From assembly GCA_031472005.1 (NCBI GenBank), contig PZJY01000005.1, positions 2,976,001 through 3,040,000 of the forward strand: a stretch of 64,000 nt of DNA, in the 5' to 3' direction. Of this stretch, positions 1 through 12,325 are shown piece by piece. The position numbers and the translations under genes are program-made. How positions within the stretch are numbered: position 1 is the first letter of the stretch; the number at the start of each line of letters is the position of its first letter. The notes below the pieces were generated by a model. It did not search any database and was not told the DNA's origin. It worked only from the letters and a program-made list of their open reading frames with translations. The DNA is from Tetracladium setigerum. Its lineage: Eukaryota > Ascomycota > Leotiomycetes > Helotiales.

Positions 1-1172
1 CGGCCGTTGAAGATGTCGCTGGGAGACTGTATTTTTGATTATCATCTCAAAGCAAGGTCAGTGCCAAGCATACTAGCTACTCGATATGCATCCACTAACA
101 CAGATGAGGATAAGGGTTGACACCTGACAAGTCAGGCATCCAATTTGATAACCTCATGGTAATGGAGAGTCTCAATTCCCTCCTCTCCTCTTCTTCAGAC
201 GTCTTAAAAAATACCAGTGCACCCCACCACATTGCTTCGATCTCTCTACGACTGCCCCTTTTCCAAATGTACCAGATTCTTTTTCAATGATGGTAGCATT
301 GGAATCGCCCCGCAGATAGATCGCTGAAAGCACCCCGCCGTGGCAACTCGGATCTCGCAGATCTTCGAAATTAGTAGGTTACCGATAGGACTTGCGCCGC
401 GTCTCCGGAGATCTGCGAGATTCATTCTCCCCTTCCTTCAAACGTTATACTTTTATACTTATACATTTTTTCAATACTTTCGACGCTTTCACGGATATCG
501 CAATCAATCACCCTTCTAGCACCGAGAAGAGCCTCTTTCGAGAACTGAGCAAGTGGCTCTCGAGGCTCTTTTGCGCCGGCTCCAGCAAGCTCCAACATTT
601 CGCATCATGTAGAGACAAGGTTTCCGACTCCTTCTTTTTCTTCTTGCGCGCACGCTCCTTTTATCATCAACGACTACATCGCATATCTTATTCCCGATCT
701 TGCCAAAAACAGAATGCTTCCCAGAATATGAAGAGAATGAAGATGACATCATTTCGATTTTATCTTCCAACTCTTTACCGCTCTTATTATATCGGCTATA
801 TTGTGCATTTGCTGAGTACCACCTTCCACTTGGCATTTCACAGTGAAGTCGGTATGGTAAGCTTGTCAAATATGGGCTTCTGCAAGAACAAGATCCTTTG
901 CACACGCCAGACTCTCATTATCTTCTTTCTCGCTCCCGAAACAGTCATGGCAAAGATGTGTGCGTCCTTGGCAACCATTTCGTCTCACATCTGTGGAAGG
1001 TACGAATTCCTCATGTTGTATACTGCCTTCTTCCACAATCTCGGACTGCGCACCTTCCTCAAAACATCAAGCTGCTTGGGTGTGAAAAAATCCGATTTCC
1101 CAACATGAATTCCTTCTTCCTCGTCAACTCTCCACGGTGTCCCAGTTCAATGAATCCGTGGAGGCTTTCGAC
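1..1172. other. Left flank and probable 5' region of the GATA gene
   Basis: I see no gene I can defend here. Long open frames occur on both strands but overlap each other and carry no recognisable domain. An ATG at 947 begins a short frame that runs into a possible GT donor near 1003, so one or more 5' exons of the downstream GATA gene may lie here. The first 390 bases look like ordinary non-coding sequence. Confidence 0.4.
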
Positions 1173-4100
1173 ATGGCGGGAACATACGTTTTGTTCGGTA
1201 ATCTCGTTCTCGACGAACCTGAGCTACATTTGGATGCACACACAGTATGCTTCCCAAACCCCAGTTGGGAATTGGCTAATTGGGAGACCAAGCTTGAGAA
1301 TCTAAAAAGAATTCAACCTTTTCTTGATCTTCTTTCCGCATCCCATTCATTGCTCGTTCCTCCACAGGCCCAATTGTCAGAGTTCGATATCAACTTCCGC
1401 AGTACCCAACTCGGATGCCAGCCCTTCTTCGACGACATTACCACAACAGTCTGGAACGCCATCTCTGATAATGAATGTAACACATGGGAACCTCGACGCC
1501 CGGCAAGTGAACTGGTTGCCCCTTCTGGTTCTTTGTCCGCCAATTTGTGTCTGCATTGGCATTGGCCAAGCAAGACGACCAAGTACCTCGAATTTGGCGA
1601 GACATTGGACGCCAGTAATCCAGTAAGTCAATCATCATGACAGTGCAGTATTCTTGGCTTTGTTAATTCTGTAATAGTGCATGCGATTGATGCTGGGAAA
1701 GAAATTGGATCTGAAGGATACTCTGTGGTTCGACACTTTCCTCCGGAGAGAAGACAAAGGCGTGATCGAAAGATACTCAGAAGCTGTTGCAACTGCACAC
1801 CTAGCCTGGCAGGAATTTCTTATTGACAACATGGCATCAAAGGTTGAGCTCATGTTAGGCAAGGCTAACCGTCTTCGATTCGAAGCAAAGGAAGACTTCA
1901 CAACCTTGGATCTGTGGGGAAACTGGGAAGGCATAAGGATATATCTCGTCTGGAATCGCGATCGCTCGGGCCTGCAGCGAATTGTTGTGCCTGCTCATCA
2001 CCCAGAATATTTTTTCTACAACTGGGACAAATTTGTTGCCCGTGGACAAGACCTTCGAATTAATGCAGCAGCAGCAATGGCAGGCGTTGTGCTTGAGAAT
2101 CCCAGCTTTTTCGAAGATCGAGCCAAGTATTGGGGCAGGAAGGATCTTGCTCTCAATCCTGACACCGCCACAGCTTCAGCGAAATCGAAAAAATCTCAAC
2201 TGCTTCCAAACCCGCCTATCAATGACAAGCAAACCGGAATCCAGGTACCTGTTTTGAAGACTTCGGCCAAACTCAAGCAACCCAATGTCCAGAAGCCTGC
2301 CGTTAAGCTGCCTCGCAAGTCTGAACAATTGAAGACCCGCAAGCCTCTCCCAAGCAATCAACCAACCGTCCCTTTGCCTCAATTCCAAAACTCTGCTCTC
2401 CTTCGCATCATTGACCAATAAACCTACTTTCCCTTCAAAGGCTTCCCCTCCACGTCAAAGCAAGATAGTCATTGACCTCACAGATACTCCACCTCCTTCA
2501 CCAAGTATCCCCAAAGGCTTCAAAACTATGATCACGATTGAAGATTCTCTTCCGATGAAGCACCTTTTGCCTGTGTCTCCAGAAAAGTCTACCAAGCGCT
2601 CGAAAACCTCAGCAGCGCCACCAGATGCTGTTACTAATGCGTTTGGTCTTAGCGATACTCAGGTCCAAGCTGATGAGAGTCTCTCGTTCCATATTGCATT
2701 TCAGAACAAGGTCGACAAGGATGTACGAGAACTTGTCGAGGATTTGGTTGAAGTTCAAGAAGGCGGTTTCAATTTGAAATGGGAACATTTGCCAGTTGCA
2801 GTAAGTGTGTTCTGCTGTACTTGTGGATCAAGTTGAACTAATTGGGCCACCTTTCTTTCAGATCATCGGATGGTTACATGACCGTTTCAAGATCAACGAT
2901 GAGTCTAATATACGCAAGCACTGTGCCGCATGGAAAGATGGGTTAAAGGGCGAAGGTCATAGCCGTCGGAGTAACAAGGGATTGGTTGGGCTACCCATAG
3001 TCAATGACTCCTTTGATGTCGACAAAGTAAGCCATTACCATTGCTCAACATTCTGAAATATGCTGATGATCTCGACAGGTTACTCCCATCATCTACATGC
3101 TGGATACCCTGATCAAATGTGGCCCTCCCAAATTCATGACCCAACTTCCGCCTCCACGAAGTTTCCAAGATCTCATCACCATGACCAGCGATCGCACCGA
3201 GGTGATGTGCAATATCTGCAGAGCTACGGACTTTCCGGTTGATTCTCAATCATGCTATCTCCTGGCAGATTCTTCGATATATGTTGCCCGCAGCACTACA
3301 AGGTTAGATATTCGTATGCTCAAATATCCTGCATTCCAGGCTAAAGTGACATTCCTAGATGTCTCTCTCCGACGTGTGCTACAATGGTTCGCTATCTGAG
3401 ACCAGTGAATCTTGACATCAAGTGGAGCAAAGGCACGAAAGAGTAAGTTATTTGATGACTACCATGAACACATTACAGATGGGAAGATTTGCGAGCACTG
3501 CTAATCCACCATTTCAGGTCAATTGAGACATTTGTTCTTGCTGCAAATGAGAACGGCGTGATTCCGTACCAGGGAATTGGTGCTGATGCAGATCTCGATT
3601 TGTTCATGAAGCCAGGAGAACCCGTCCTCGTCCGATGTATTGATTGTCCAGCAAACAGCACTCCTTCCTCGACCGACTTGCTCGATTCACTTTCGACAAC
3701 GTTTATGTCGCTCGCTACTGGACATGTGATATCCATGCTAAGAGCCTACGCCACATTCCTGCCGATGGGTCCTCTTGGATAGCTCGTGCAACCCTTCGCA
3801 AGCAGGCAGCCCGTGGTGATGCAAAGACAACTGACGGAAGGGTTGGCGTTAAAATGCCATACAAGACCGCCCCGCCACCTGTGGAAGAACAGCTCGCAAG
3901 GTATGGTAAACCTGTCAAACATACGGGCCCCGGCGTATGTACAACATGCGGTAAGGACTATCAAGATCGTTTGAAAGTTGATGATGCTAAGGCAAAATAG
4001 GTAAAACCAGTGCGTCACAATGGTTCAAGGGCAAACGCGACACGGGAGATTTTCTCTGCACAACTTGCAACTCCAAGAAAAAAACTGCTAAATTGACTGC

Positions 4101-4269
4101 GAAAGGCTGTATCTGTGAGCACTGTAAGACAACCACACCATCAATGTGGAGGTCTGGTCCGAACGGCCCCAATACATTGTGCAATGCATGTGGCAAGAGG
4201 TGGAAAAAGGGGAACCTCCATGTACCATTGAAGAGTGCAGTCTCCAGCGGTGCCTCCAGCAGTGGTTGA
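1173..4269 (+). CDS. Tandem GATA-type zinc-finger protein (multi-exon, frame-damaged)
   Basis: Probable nuclear DNA-binding protein. The C-terminus holds two consecutive CX2CX18CX2C fingers. The first (from 3938) has its second cysteine pair in the next exon; the second (about 4111-4185) has the canonical spacing and a TLCNACGK end. Supported introns are 1623-1677, 2801-2861, 3027-3078, 3443-3517 and 3951-4000. Upstream lie an undescribed N-terminal domain, a basic Pro/Lys-rich linker, an IVIDLTD motif (2465-2485) resembling a SUMO-interacting motif, and Cys/His pairs (around 3217-3300 and 3633-3735) that may bind zinc. The frame does not join cleanly at about 2333-2421, 3267-3270 and 3648-3651; the last two fit one-base losses. 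The start at 1173 is the first ATG in the first supported frame, but an upstream exon is possible. I do not recognise an ortholog. Confidence 0.6.
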
Positions 4270-4598
4270 ATTTGAAGTATTGAGAATATCGAGAAGGATT
4301 TGCTTTGGCTGGACGAAATGAACAACTTAGCTATGCACCCAAGACGCGCTTGATAAACCTGAAGAAACCGCTACAATCACCAAATGAATCAATTGTTAAT
4401 ACGAAAAATGAGTTTCTACATCTATTTTTCTCGTGTAATAAGTTTGTGCCAAGGACACCACTGTAAACTTTTTCTTTCCGGGAACAAGAATTTACCCCAC
4501 CAAGATCATCCCACCACAAAGGTCCAGACTTAACTACAACATTTTTGCCAGAACATACTACCATAATATCTCTCTCAACGACATCTCCCTCTACAGTT
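4270..4598. other. Intergenic, promoter region of DOHH
   Basis: About 330 bases between the GATA gene stop and the DOHH start, on the same strand. It is AT-rich at first and pyrimidine-rich just before the ATG. No other feature seen. Confidence 0.5.
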
Positions 4599-5593
4599 AT
4601 GGATCCCACAATTTCAGCGCTCCGAAAAACCCTCTCCTCGGAGTCCGAACCTCTCGCTCGCCGCTTTCGTGCTCTCTTCTCCCTCAAGCATCTTGCGACA
4701 CACTCCCCCGAAATCGAAGCTCTTCAAGCAATCGACGCGATCTCGACTTCTCTACGGTCTCCCTCTGTTCTCTTGGGACACGAGAGTAGCTATTGTCTTG
4801 GTCAGACGAAGAATCTTGCCGCTGTCCCTTACTTGAGAGTTGTTCTGGAAGACCGAAGCGCAGATCCGATTGTTCGTCACGAATGCGCCGAAGCACTGGC
4901 CGCGCTGGGAGATACATCATGCTTGGAGCTCCTCAAGGATTTGAGAGATAATGACAAGGAGTTAGTAGTCAGAGAGACTTGCGAAATTGCGGTCGATAAA
5001 ATCATATGGGAAACTTCAGAGGAGGGCAAAGCAGAGAAATTGAAGCAAAGGTTAGTTGCGTTTGCGACAAACGGAGCGCTGGCTAATAGATTAGTGATTT
5101 CGCATCTATCGATCCCGCGCCACCGTTGGAGAAGAACCAGTCAATCGAGAGTCTGGAAAAGACATTGCTTGATACATCCCTCCCATTATTTTTACGCTAC
5201 AGGGCCATGTTCTCTCTGCGAGATTTGGCTTCTCCGCCCGATCTTCCCACCGCTGTTCCTGCTATCAACGCCTTGATGAAGGGACTACATGATGATAGTG
5301 CACTCTTCCGCCACGAAATCGGGTTCCTTTCCGGACAACTCTCGCACCCCGCATCCATCCCGGCACTCACTGCCTGTGTCCACAATCTACAAGAATCTGC
5401 AATGGTGCGCCATGAAGCTTTGGAAGCTCTGGGAGGAATGGGCGACGAGCCTGGCGTCGAAGATACGTTGAAATTGTTCTTGAATGATAAGGAGCAGGTT
5501 GTTCGGGAGAGTGCTATTGTGGCTTTGGATATGGCGGAGTATGAGAAGTCGGGAGAGACCGAGTACGCGCTACTTCCACAAATTACTGCATAG
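4599..5593 (+). CDS. LIA1: Deoxyhypusine hydroxylase (HEAT-like repeat di-iron enzyme)
   Basis: Hydroxylates deoxyhypusine on eIF5A, the last step of hypusine formation, in the cytosol. Exons are 4599-5050 and 5095-5593 with a 44-base intron, giving 316 residues, normal for the family. The protein is two similar halves of HEAT/PBS-type helical repeats. Four His-Glu metal ligand pairs are visible: LLGHES, VRHECAEAL, LFRHEIGF and MVRHEALEAL. These are the signature of the di-iron site. The ATG at 4599 was chosen because the conserved N-terminal repeat starts right after it; the open frame extends upstream only through non-conserved sequence. No defect seen. Confidence 0.95.
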
Positions 5594-5741
5594 GTAGCAA
5601 GTCATATGAGATGCTAGGTACCAAAGTGCTTGGGCCTGAATAGCAATGCAAAATCCTCCCTCCACACAGTCATTCTTTCCTCAATTATTCGTGTTCCATC
5701 TATATCCAGTTAGCAATCATCATATCGTAGAGACGAGTGAC

Positions 5742-6144
5742 CTACTTATTCCCACAGTCGCATGTGTAGAAAATTGTGCTTCCTTCATCCGCGCCTCTCA
5801 ATTGTACCGAAATAAACTTGACTTCCTTCCTTCCACACTCTCCGCAAGGAACCTGTGCAACCGAAGTATTCTCCATGTCGCTCCTCTCCACGGTTTGAAC
5901 CAATGATCGCTTTGCCCTCAATAGAGAAGGAAAATCGGTTCCCTTGGTTTTCGTGACGTTGGTTGTGGAAGCGGTATCTAGACAATCAATCAGTACGAAA
6001 GCATGAACAACCAAGAGCGGATTTCTAACCTTTGTTCTCCCTTCCACAGCATTCGCATACTAAAACGGCATTATCGGTACCTGTGGAGCTCTCCAGCAAG
6101 TTACCGCAGTCGGTGCAGAAGACAAGAGACCCGATTGCAGACAT
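5742..6144 (-). CDS. RPA12: RNA polymerase I subunit A12.2 (RPA12)
   Basis: Small zinc-ribbon subunit of RNA polymerase I, acting in rRNA transcription, transcript cleavage and termination in the nucleolus. Two exons on the minus strand, 6144-6030 and 5977-5742, with a 52-base intron, give 116 residues. The N-terminal ribbon has FCTDCGNLL and VCECCG cysteine pairs. The C-terminal TFIIS-like ribbon has CGECG, an acidic ADEGSTIFYTC hairpin and a last CDCG. The acidic DE pair in that hairpin is the catalytic feature of TFIIS-type cleavage. The gene is divergent from SCC2, with 483 bases between the two starts. No defect seen. Confidence 0.93.
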
Positions 6145-6627
6145 TTTGCATGTGTTGTTTGTGATGTCGAAAAGCTTGGAGAAAATAAAGTAGAGTCGCG
6201 AGCGAAGCCTTGCAGATTTTGATTGGCAGCACCAATGGGGGAGATGGTTGGAAATAGTACTCGCAACTACCTAATGAGCAAACTTGTAGATTTTGCAGGA
6301 GGGACACTTATCCACCTATCAATGATAGCAAAATAGATATTATTATATACATCTTACCTTACTATTTCTCCAGACAACTCAAGGTAAGAACTGTTCTTCA
6401 TATTGGGCCTAGCCGATAACATGTAGTCACGTGAAGACGAGGCTGGCGCATTCTTTGATCGCGACGAGCGACAAAGGACGTGAGGTGGTGGAAAGTTGGC
6501 ACTCCATTTGGGAAATCAACCACGCTGATATCGCGGTCGACTTGCACAGCTTCGGTCACTATCTACATGGCCTCGGAATCATGAATCAGCAACCTCCGCC
6601 CTCTGTCTAAACTACACCCTTTCCAAG
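6145..6627. other. Divergent promoter region RPA12/SCC2
   Basis: 483 bases separating two divergent start codons, so it must carry both promoters. I see no repeat or additional ORF and no motif I would name with confidence. Confidence 0.5.
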
Positions 6628-9600
6628 ATGGCATCCAACGGTCATTCCGTTCGCCAACATGGCGCTGGGGGCTCAAATGGCAAGCCGATGGGATATGGAG
6701 GAGAACAAAACCATCCAAGAATCCTCACGGTCGACGAGGCTTTGCCCTATTCACCTTTCTCCTCGATAGTTCCGTTCAACCCGGGTATGTCCTCTTCAAC
6801 CTTAACTTCCCCCTTCAACACCGACACTAACCTCAGAATCAGAAATTATACCCATTCCTTCAATTGGCCTTCGCTCCTCCACATCAATCTACTCTACCCA
6901 AGAAGAACGCGACAAAGGCAGGCAGGGCCTCGAGAGTTTGAACCGCGAAGCGCAAGGCGATAGCAATACATCTGCAAGACTACAGAAGACGTTGAACAAG
7001 CTCAAAGACCTTCTCAAGCCAGACGGTGTACCACAATAGTAGGTCCTGGCATCTGCAATCTCTCTATCCTCTAACATTCTCTAGCAAGATGAAAGTCGCC
7101 CCGAAAGGCCAGCCTGGAAACCATGCATTGCCCAGCCTATCCCTAACACCTATTGCACAAATGCTCCTCGATCAGACGCACGTCGAGTTCACTTATCCAA
7201 CACTACCACCACCAACTCCGATCCGCGATGTGAAGACAAAAGCTTCAAAGGTGCACGCAACACCACAATCTGATCGATCTACCTCGAACCAACAGGCATA
7301 TAAGTCAAATTCCACAATTCCAGTGCAGGGAAAGCCAAAACCTGAACGATCTATGTCAAATCAAAACATTTCTACTCCAAATTCCAAACCCATTGTTCAG
7401 GTGAAGGTCAAATCAGCATCACATATCGCGCCACCTCAACCCTCGACGCCACAGCCACGGTCGTCTATCCAAATTGTTCTACCCAGATATCCTTCTCAGC
7501 AATCGCAATCTACGCCTCCGACCCTCCCAAAAGAGACGACAACACTCTCTCCTCGCCCAATTGTCACCCCTCAGCCAACGCTCTCCTCCCAACCGATAAT
7601 TCCACCTCAGCCTGTACTCCCTCCAGAGAGCACACCTGACGCGCCGTCTGGATCGGCTTCAAATCTGGCCGTTGTAATACCAGACCTTCCGGCAAGCTTC
7701 CGTCCTCAGGATTATGAGGTCTTACCAGATTCACCAGATACACCTGTTAATCTATCGAGAAAGCGTCACCGTTTAGAAGATCAGGAGGAAAGCATGGCCA
7801 GAAGCGTGGATCAACGAGAAAAGGCAGATACGGCGTTTCGGCATTTACGAGATTATCTTCTTGAAATTTTCGAGGCCGAGGATCAGGTAGAACCAGATTC
7901 GATGCCGACCAGTCATTTGCTTGAATCGTCCAGCGAGGGATTAACTCTCTCAGACGAGGCGCAGAAAAGATCGGAATCCCTCTTACACAAAGTCATTGAG
8001 GTGGGAAGATTTACCGAAGCTCCGCTTGAAGATTTGGTTCGACTTCAGAAGCTTTCTGAGGGCGCTTTGAAAGATGCAGAAACCATCAATGTTAAGATCG
8101 ATGATAGCATGGGCGAATCAGAGGTTGATGCTGTGGTTCAGCAACTAGCTGTTGCTAGGCTTGGGCTCAGGGCTGGGAAAACCGCACTTCGATTGATGTC
8201 CGGTGGGCGTGAAGAGAAACAACTCTACTCAGAGGAAATCATCCAAACGACACTAAACGTCTTCAAGAACATCACTGAAAATTGCATTGTCCCCGTTGTG
8301 GAATCGAGAAGCACTGGCGCCACAGCGGCGCTTTTCAAGCTTCTCCAGCCATTCAAAAAGAGTATCAACGATACCTTGACGCAATGTCGTGCACTACTCA
8401 AAATTGTGGTCTCTCTTATTGGTTCGGTGGAGTTGTCAGAGACGGTACTCAATACCCTCGAATTCACGGCTTCGCAGTTGATCTTCGTTGAAAACTCTCC
8501 TACCGAGCGTGATTCCGTTCTAGGAGTGTCGAAGTTTGATGGTCTGCGGGTCGTAGCTATGGACGTTTTAGCACAGATTTTCCAAGGAAATCCCAAACAA
8601 CGACGTGGCATTTTTGACGAAATTCTAACATCTTTGGAGAGACTTCCAGTAACGAAGCAGAGTGCAAGACAATTCAAACTCCAAGAAGGCGGCAGCGTTC
8701 AACTCGTATCAGCTTTGATCATGAAACTTGTACAAACAAGTGCTTGCAAACCCGATGATTCGAAGGCGAAGCGAAGAAACAAAGTCCTGGAAGCCCTTGA
8801 CGATGGAGACACTGATGCACCAGTTCAGGATACCAACCAATTAGGCATCACTATTACATCAGAACAACGTGCAGAACAGCAAGCTGTCACAGCCGTTCAG
8901 GAGTTGAGGCATGTGGTCTCGCCTTTGCTCGATTCCGCCAAGGCTGATGCGAATTACTTTGTCAATTACATTGTCAACCGAGCAATGACCTCGAGCAAAT
9001 CTGGAGACACCCCATATCGGAATTTATTTGACCTGTTTGTAGAGGACTTCATTACATGCCTCAGCTCGACGGACTGGCCAGCGGCTGAGCTGTTGCTACG
9101 TCTTCTTCTTTTTAGGATGGTGCATCTTGCCGAAGGAGACAAAATTGCCGCCCCTGCGAAGAACATGGCTCTCGATTCATTAGGTGCAATGGGGGCCGCC
9201 ATCTCTGAGCTGAGTTCGCACGTCCGAAAGTCGGCAGCTTCGATAGAGGCTGGTGATCATGGGCTGGGAACCTACTTGACCAGGCTGGCCGACGCCTCCC
9301 TAGAGAAGCGAGTCATTAACTCGGAGCTGGTGTCCTGGGCTTGTGGACCATTCCGTGCCACAGTAGAGTATCTCGAAGCCAAGGACGCCTATTCAAGCAG
9401 CGCCGCCGGCTTCTTCATGACGGAGTGGGCATCTAAAATCTTCACCACATTCGACATGCTCACCGATGACGACTCGCAGCAAATTGAGCAAGAATACGGC
9501 CGATTAGCATATCGTGTCAGGAACATGATCACTGATCGAACATGGCTATCCACAGAGTACAGTTTCGATTCTGTTGACCCTCATCATGCTCGGCTAGCGT

Positions 9601-12325
9601 ACTCTCTGGCACTATTGAATTCCACTTTCTGCCAATCGTTTGGTCGGGTACTCACAATTCTTCTGACTTCAATGACAAGCGAGCAAGCAACCGTTCGTAG
9701 CAAGAGCTTGAAGAGTGTCAATCAACTTCTCGATACAGATCCCGCGATTCTAGATCAAGAGCCTGCAGTCATGCGATTGATCGTCAACTGCTCCAATGAT
9801 CCGTCGGTGCAAGTCAGAGACTCTGCTCTTGGTTTAATTGGCAAATGCATTAACTTAAGGCCGGCCCTTGAAGACGAGGTCCTTGAGAAATATCTTCTTC
9901 CCCGTATCAGTGATTCTGGAGCTGTTGTCCGGAAGCGTGCCATGAAACTCGCCAAGGACATATATCTGAAAAATCACAACTCTGGTGTGCGAAGCAAAAT
10001 CGCGGGCCATCTTCTCCATCGAGTTACAGATTTGGACGACAGTGTTCAGGAACTAGCGCGCCAAACAATAGAAGATGTCTGGATGTCACCTTTTTACCAA
10101 TCCACCTTGAATGAGGACACTTCTGCCAAATACAAGATCGCTATTTCTGAGCATGTCAATCTGATGATCAAGACCGTCCAACACAGTTCTGGTATTGCAG
10201 TTGTTCTTGACAAAGTTCTCAAAAGTATGCTTTTACCGACATCCAAGTCAATGACAGCAAATATACGAGTTTGCAAAGCTTTGGTAGCTACAATGTTCGA
10301 CACCATTATTGATAACTCGACTAGAGAAGGGAACGAGCCAACCTCGGCTCGGGATGCCCTGCGCATTCTTGAGATCTTCGCCAAGTCCAACAACAAATTA
10401 TTCACCCAGAACAAGTCCATCTCCTGCAGCCGTACCTTGCACACTTCCAGAGTGGTGATGATTTGGCTATCTTCCGCTCCATCGTCATTATCTACCGACA
10501 CGTTCTCCCAAATCTCTCCAAGGCGCACAGCAGCTTCCTTGTTGCCACTCGAACTTCCTTAATGAATACTGTTGGAAAATTGTCCAATCGCATTGGCGAG
10601 GATGTCATGGCCTGTCTCTGGATCATCAGCCAGGTTCTGGATGATTTGCGTCATCTTGCTTCTATAGCTACGACATCTATCCACCGGATTCGACAACTTG
10701 ACAATATGAACTTCGCAAACCCGGCTAATGTTACCGACATGAAGAGGATTTGCAAGTTGTTGATTGTGGTCGGTACCGTTGGCAAATATTGTGATCTGGA
10801 TTCTGAAAGCGACAGATTTAAAGCCGCATTTCCGTCTTGGAGATCCGGGTCTGTTTCCAAGTTGATGTCCGACACATTCGCTCCATTTGCTCTTGCTGGT
10901 CAGCCGCTAGAGTTGAGAAAGGCAGCTTTAGATGCTATTGGCATGGTTTGTCAGTCTTGGCCCAAGAACTTCGCAAACGCAAATATCAAGACAACTTTCA
11001 AGGAGGTGTTCCAGTCACAAACCTCGGACTTGGAAACCATTGTCATGAAAGCTTTTAAGGACTTTCTTCTCCGCGAGGAAAAGCGTTCGGAAGTTGGAAG
11101 TGACGGCTTGCCAGGTGGTGCGTCTGACCCTTCCGCGAAATTAGGTGTCATGGGTGGTGGTCAAGGCGATGGAATTGCGCTTGGACTGGCACAAGAATTC
11201 CTGGAGTTTATCAAAGCAATTGCTGTCAGAAGCATCGATGATCAGGCTCTTCTTGCAACAGAGGTAATTGCAAGCATTACCAGACAAGGTCTCGTCCATC
11301 CGAAGGAGTGCGGCCCTACTATGATTGCTTTGGAAACTTCATCTAATTTAAAGATCGCCGAGGTAGCTTTCCAAGAGCATCGTAGTGCCCATGAGAAGCA
11401 TGAGACGATTCTGGAGAAAGAATATATGACCGCTGTGAAAATGGCTTATGTCTATCAGCGAGACGTGGTCGACGATACTCATGGTGCTACACTGAACCCA
11501 TTTGCTTCGAAGCTTCACATGATGATTGATGTATTGAGGATCAGCAAGCCGAAGAATCGAAAGCGGTTCTATGACAACCTTTGCTCTCGTCTTGACTTTC
11601 CAGCCAAGATGGACATTCAGAAAGACCTTCCCCATCACCTCGAGTTTTCACAGTTCATCATTGAGAATATGGCATTCTTTGAGTACGCAACCATAGATGA
11701 GCTCTTTTCTGCCGTCGCCGCCATGGACAGAGTGGTTAACTCGACCGGAACCGCCATACAACATGCCATTGAAACCGAAATCTTCCATCTAACTCTCGAA
11801 CAACTCTCTCAAGCCGACCAAAATGGTACATCCCATCCTGTCCAGCCAACAATCGATCCCATCCGGCTACGTCAGCTAACAGCATCATCAATGATGCTCT
11901 CCAACCTCTGGGCAACCCGGACATATCTTCGTCGCCAATACGGCCTAGTCACAAATCAAGGCAAGGTCAAAGGCGTTGCTAGAGATCTCAACAAAGCTCC
12001 AATCCGTGTTCCAGGTGTGAACGGCGACAAGTACTGGGAGGAGATCGGATTGACGATGTCAGCGCTCGAGTCTGAAGAAGCCATGATTCGTCAATGTCGC
12101 TCATTTGTTGACGTCTTAAGTATCGACGCCGATTTCAAACTTGCTGCCGAAGCAGACGAGGAGGTTGAGAGACGCATGGACACACCCAGCGACAACGAGG
12201 ACGCAGGGACACCGGGCCCACCTGGGAGCGGTCGAGGTCGCAAGCGCAAGGCTGGTGGTAACGCAGCAGCTGGTAGTCGCAAGAAGAGAGCACGATCATC
12301 TTCGGTTGGGCCTCGTCCGGGGTAG
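6628..12325 (+). CDS. SCC2: Sister chromatid cohesion protein SCC2/Mis4 (cohesin loader)
   Basis: HEAT-repeat subunit of the cohesin loading complex (with Scc4/Mau2), acting on chromatin. Introns 6785-6836 and 7039-7084 join an N-terminal Pro/Ser-rich disordered region (about the first 300 residues) to the long helical-repeat body. The landmark IFDEILTSLERLP at about 8611-8649 is the strongly conserved NIPBL/Scc2 segment. The C-terminus ends in a basic, Lys/Arg-rich tail (12220-12325). The reading frame is broken once: before 10405 the protein is in one frame and from about 10408 in another, and conservation runs straight across. Adding one base to the CCC at 10405-10407 gives an exact multiple of three and 1866 residues, the usual size. 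I read this as a sequence error, not a pseudogene. Confidence 0.92.

Noticed and set aside
392..1108. Long open frame on the + strand before the GATA gene, with a counter-frame 516-905 on the minus strand
   Set aside because: No domain, starts outside a supported exon, composition like non-coding DNA; at most it overlaps an unproven 5' exon.
10463..12325. Separate gene for the SCC2 C-terminal half
   Set aside because: Conserved Scc2 sequence continues across the frame change; one missing C explains it.
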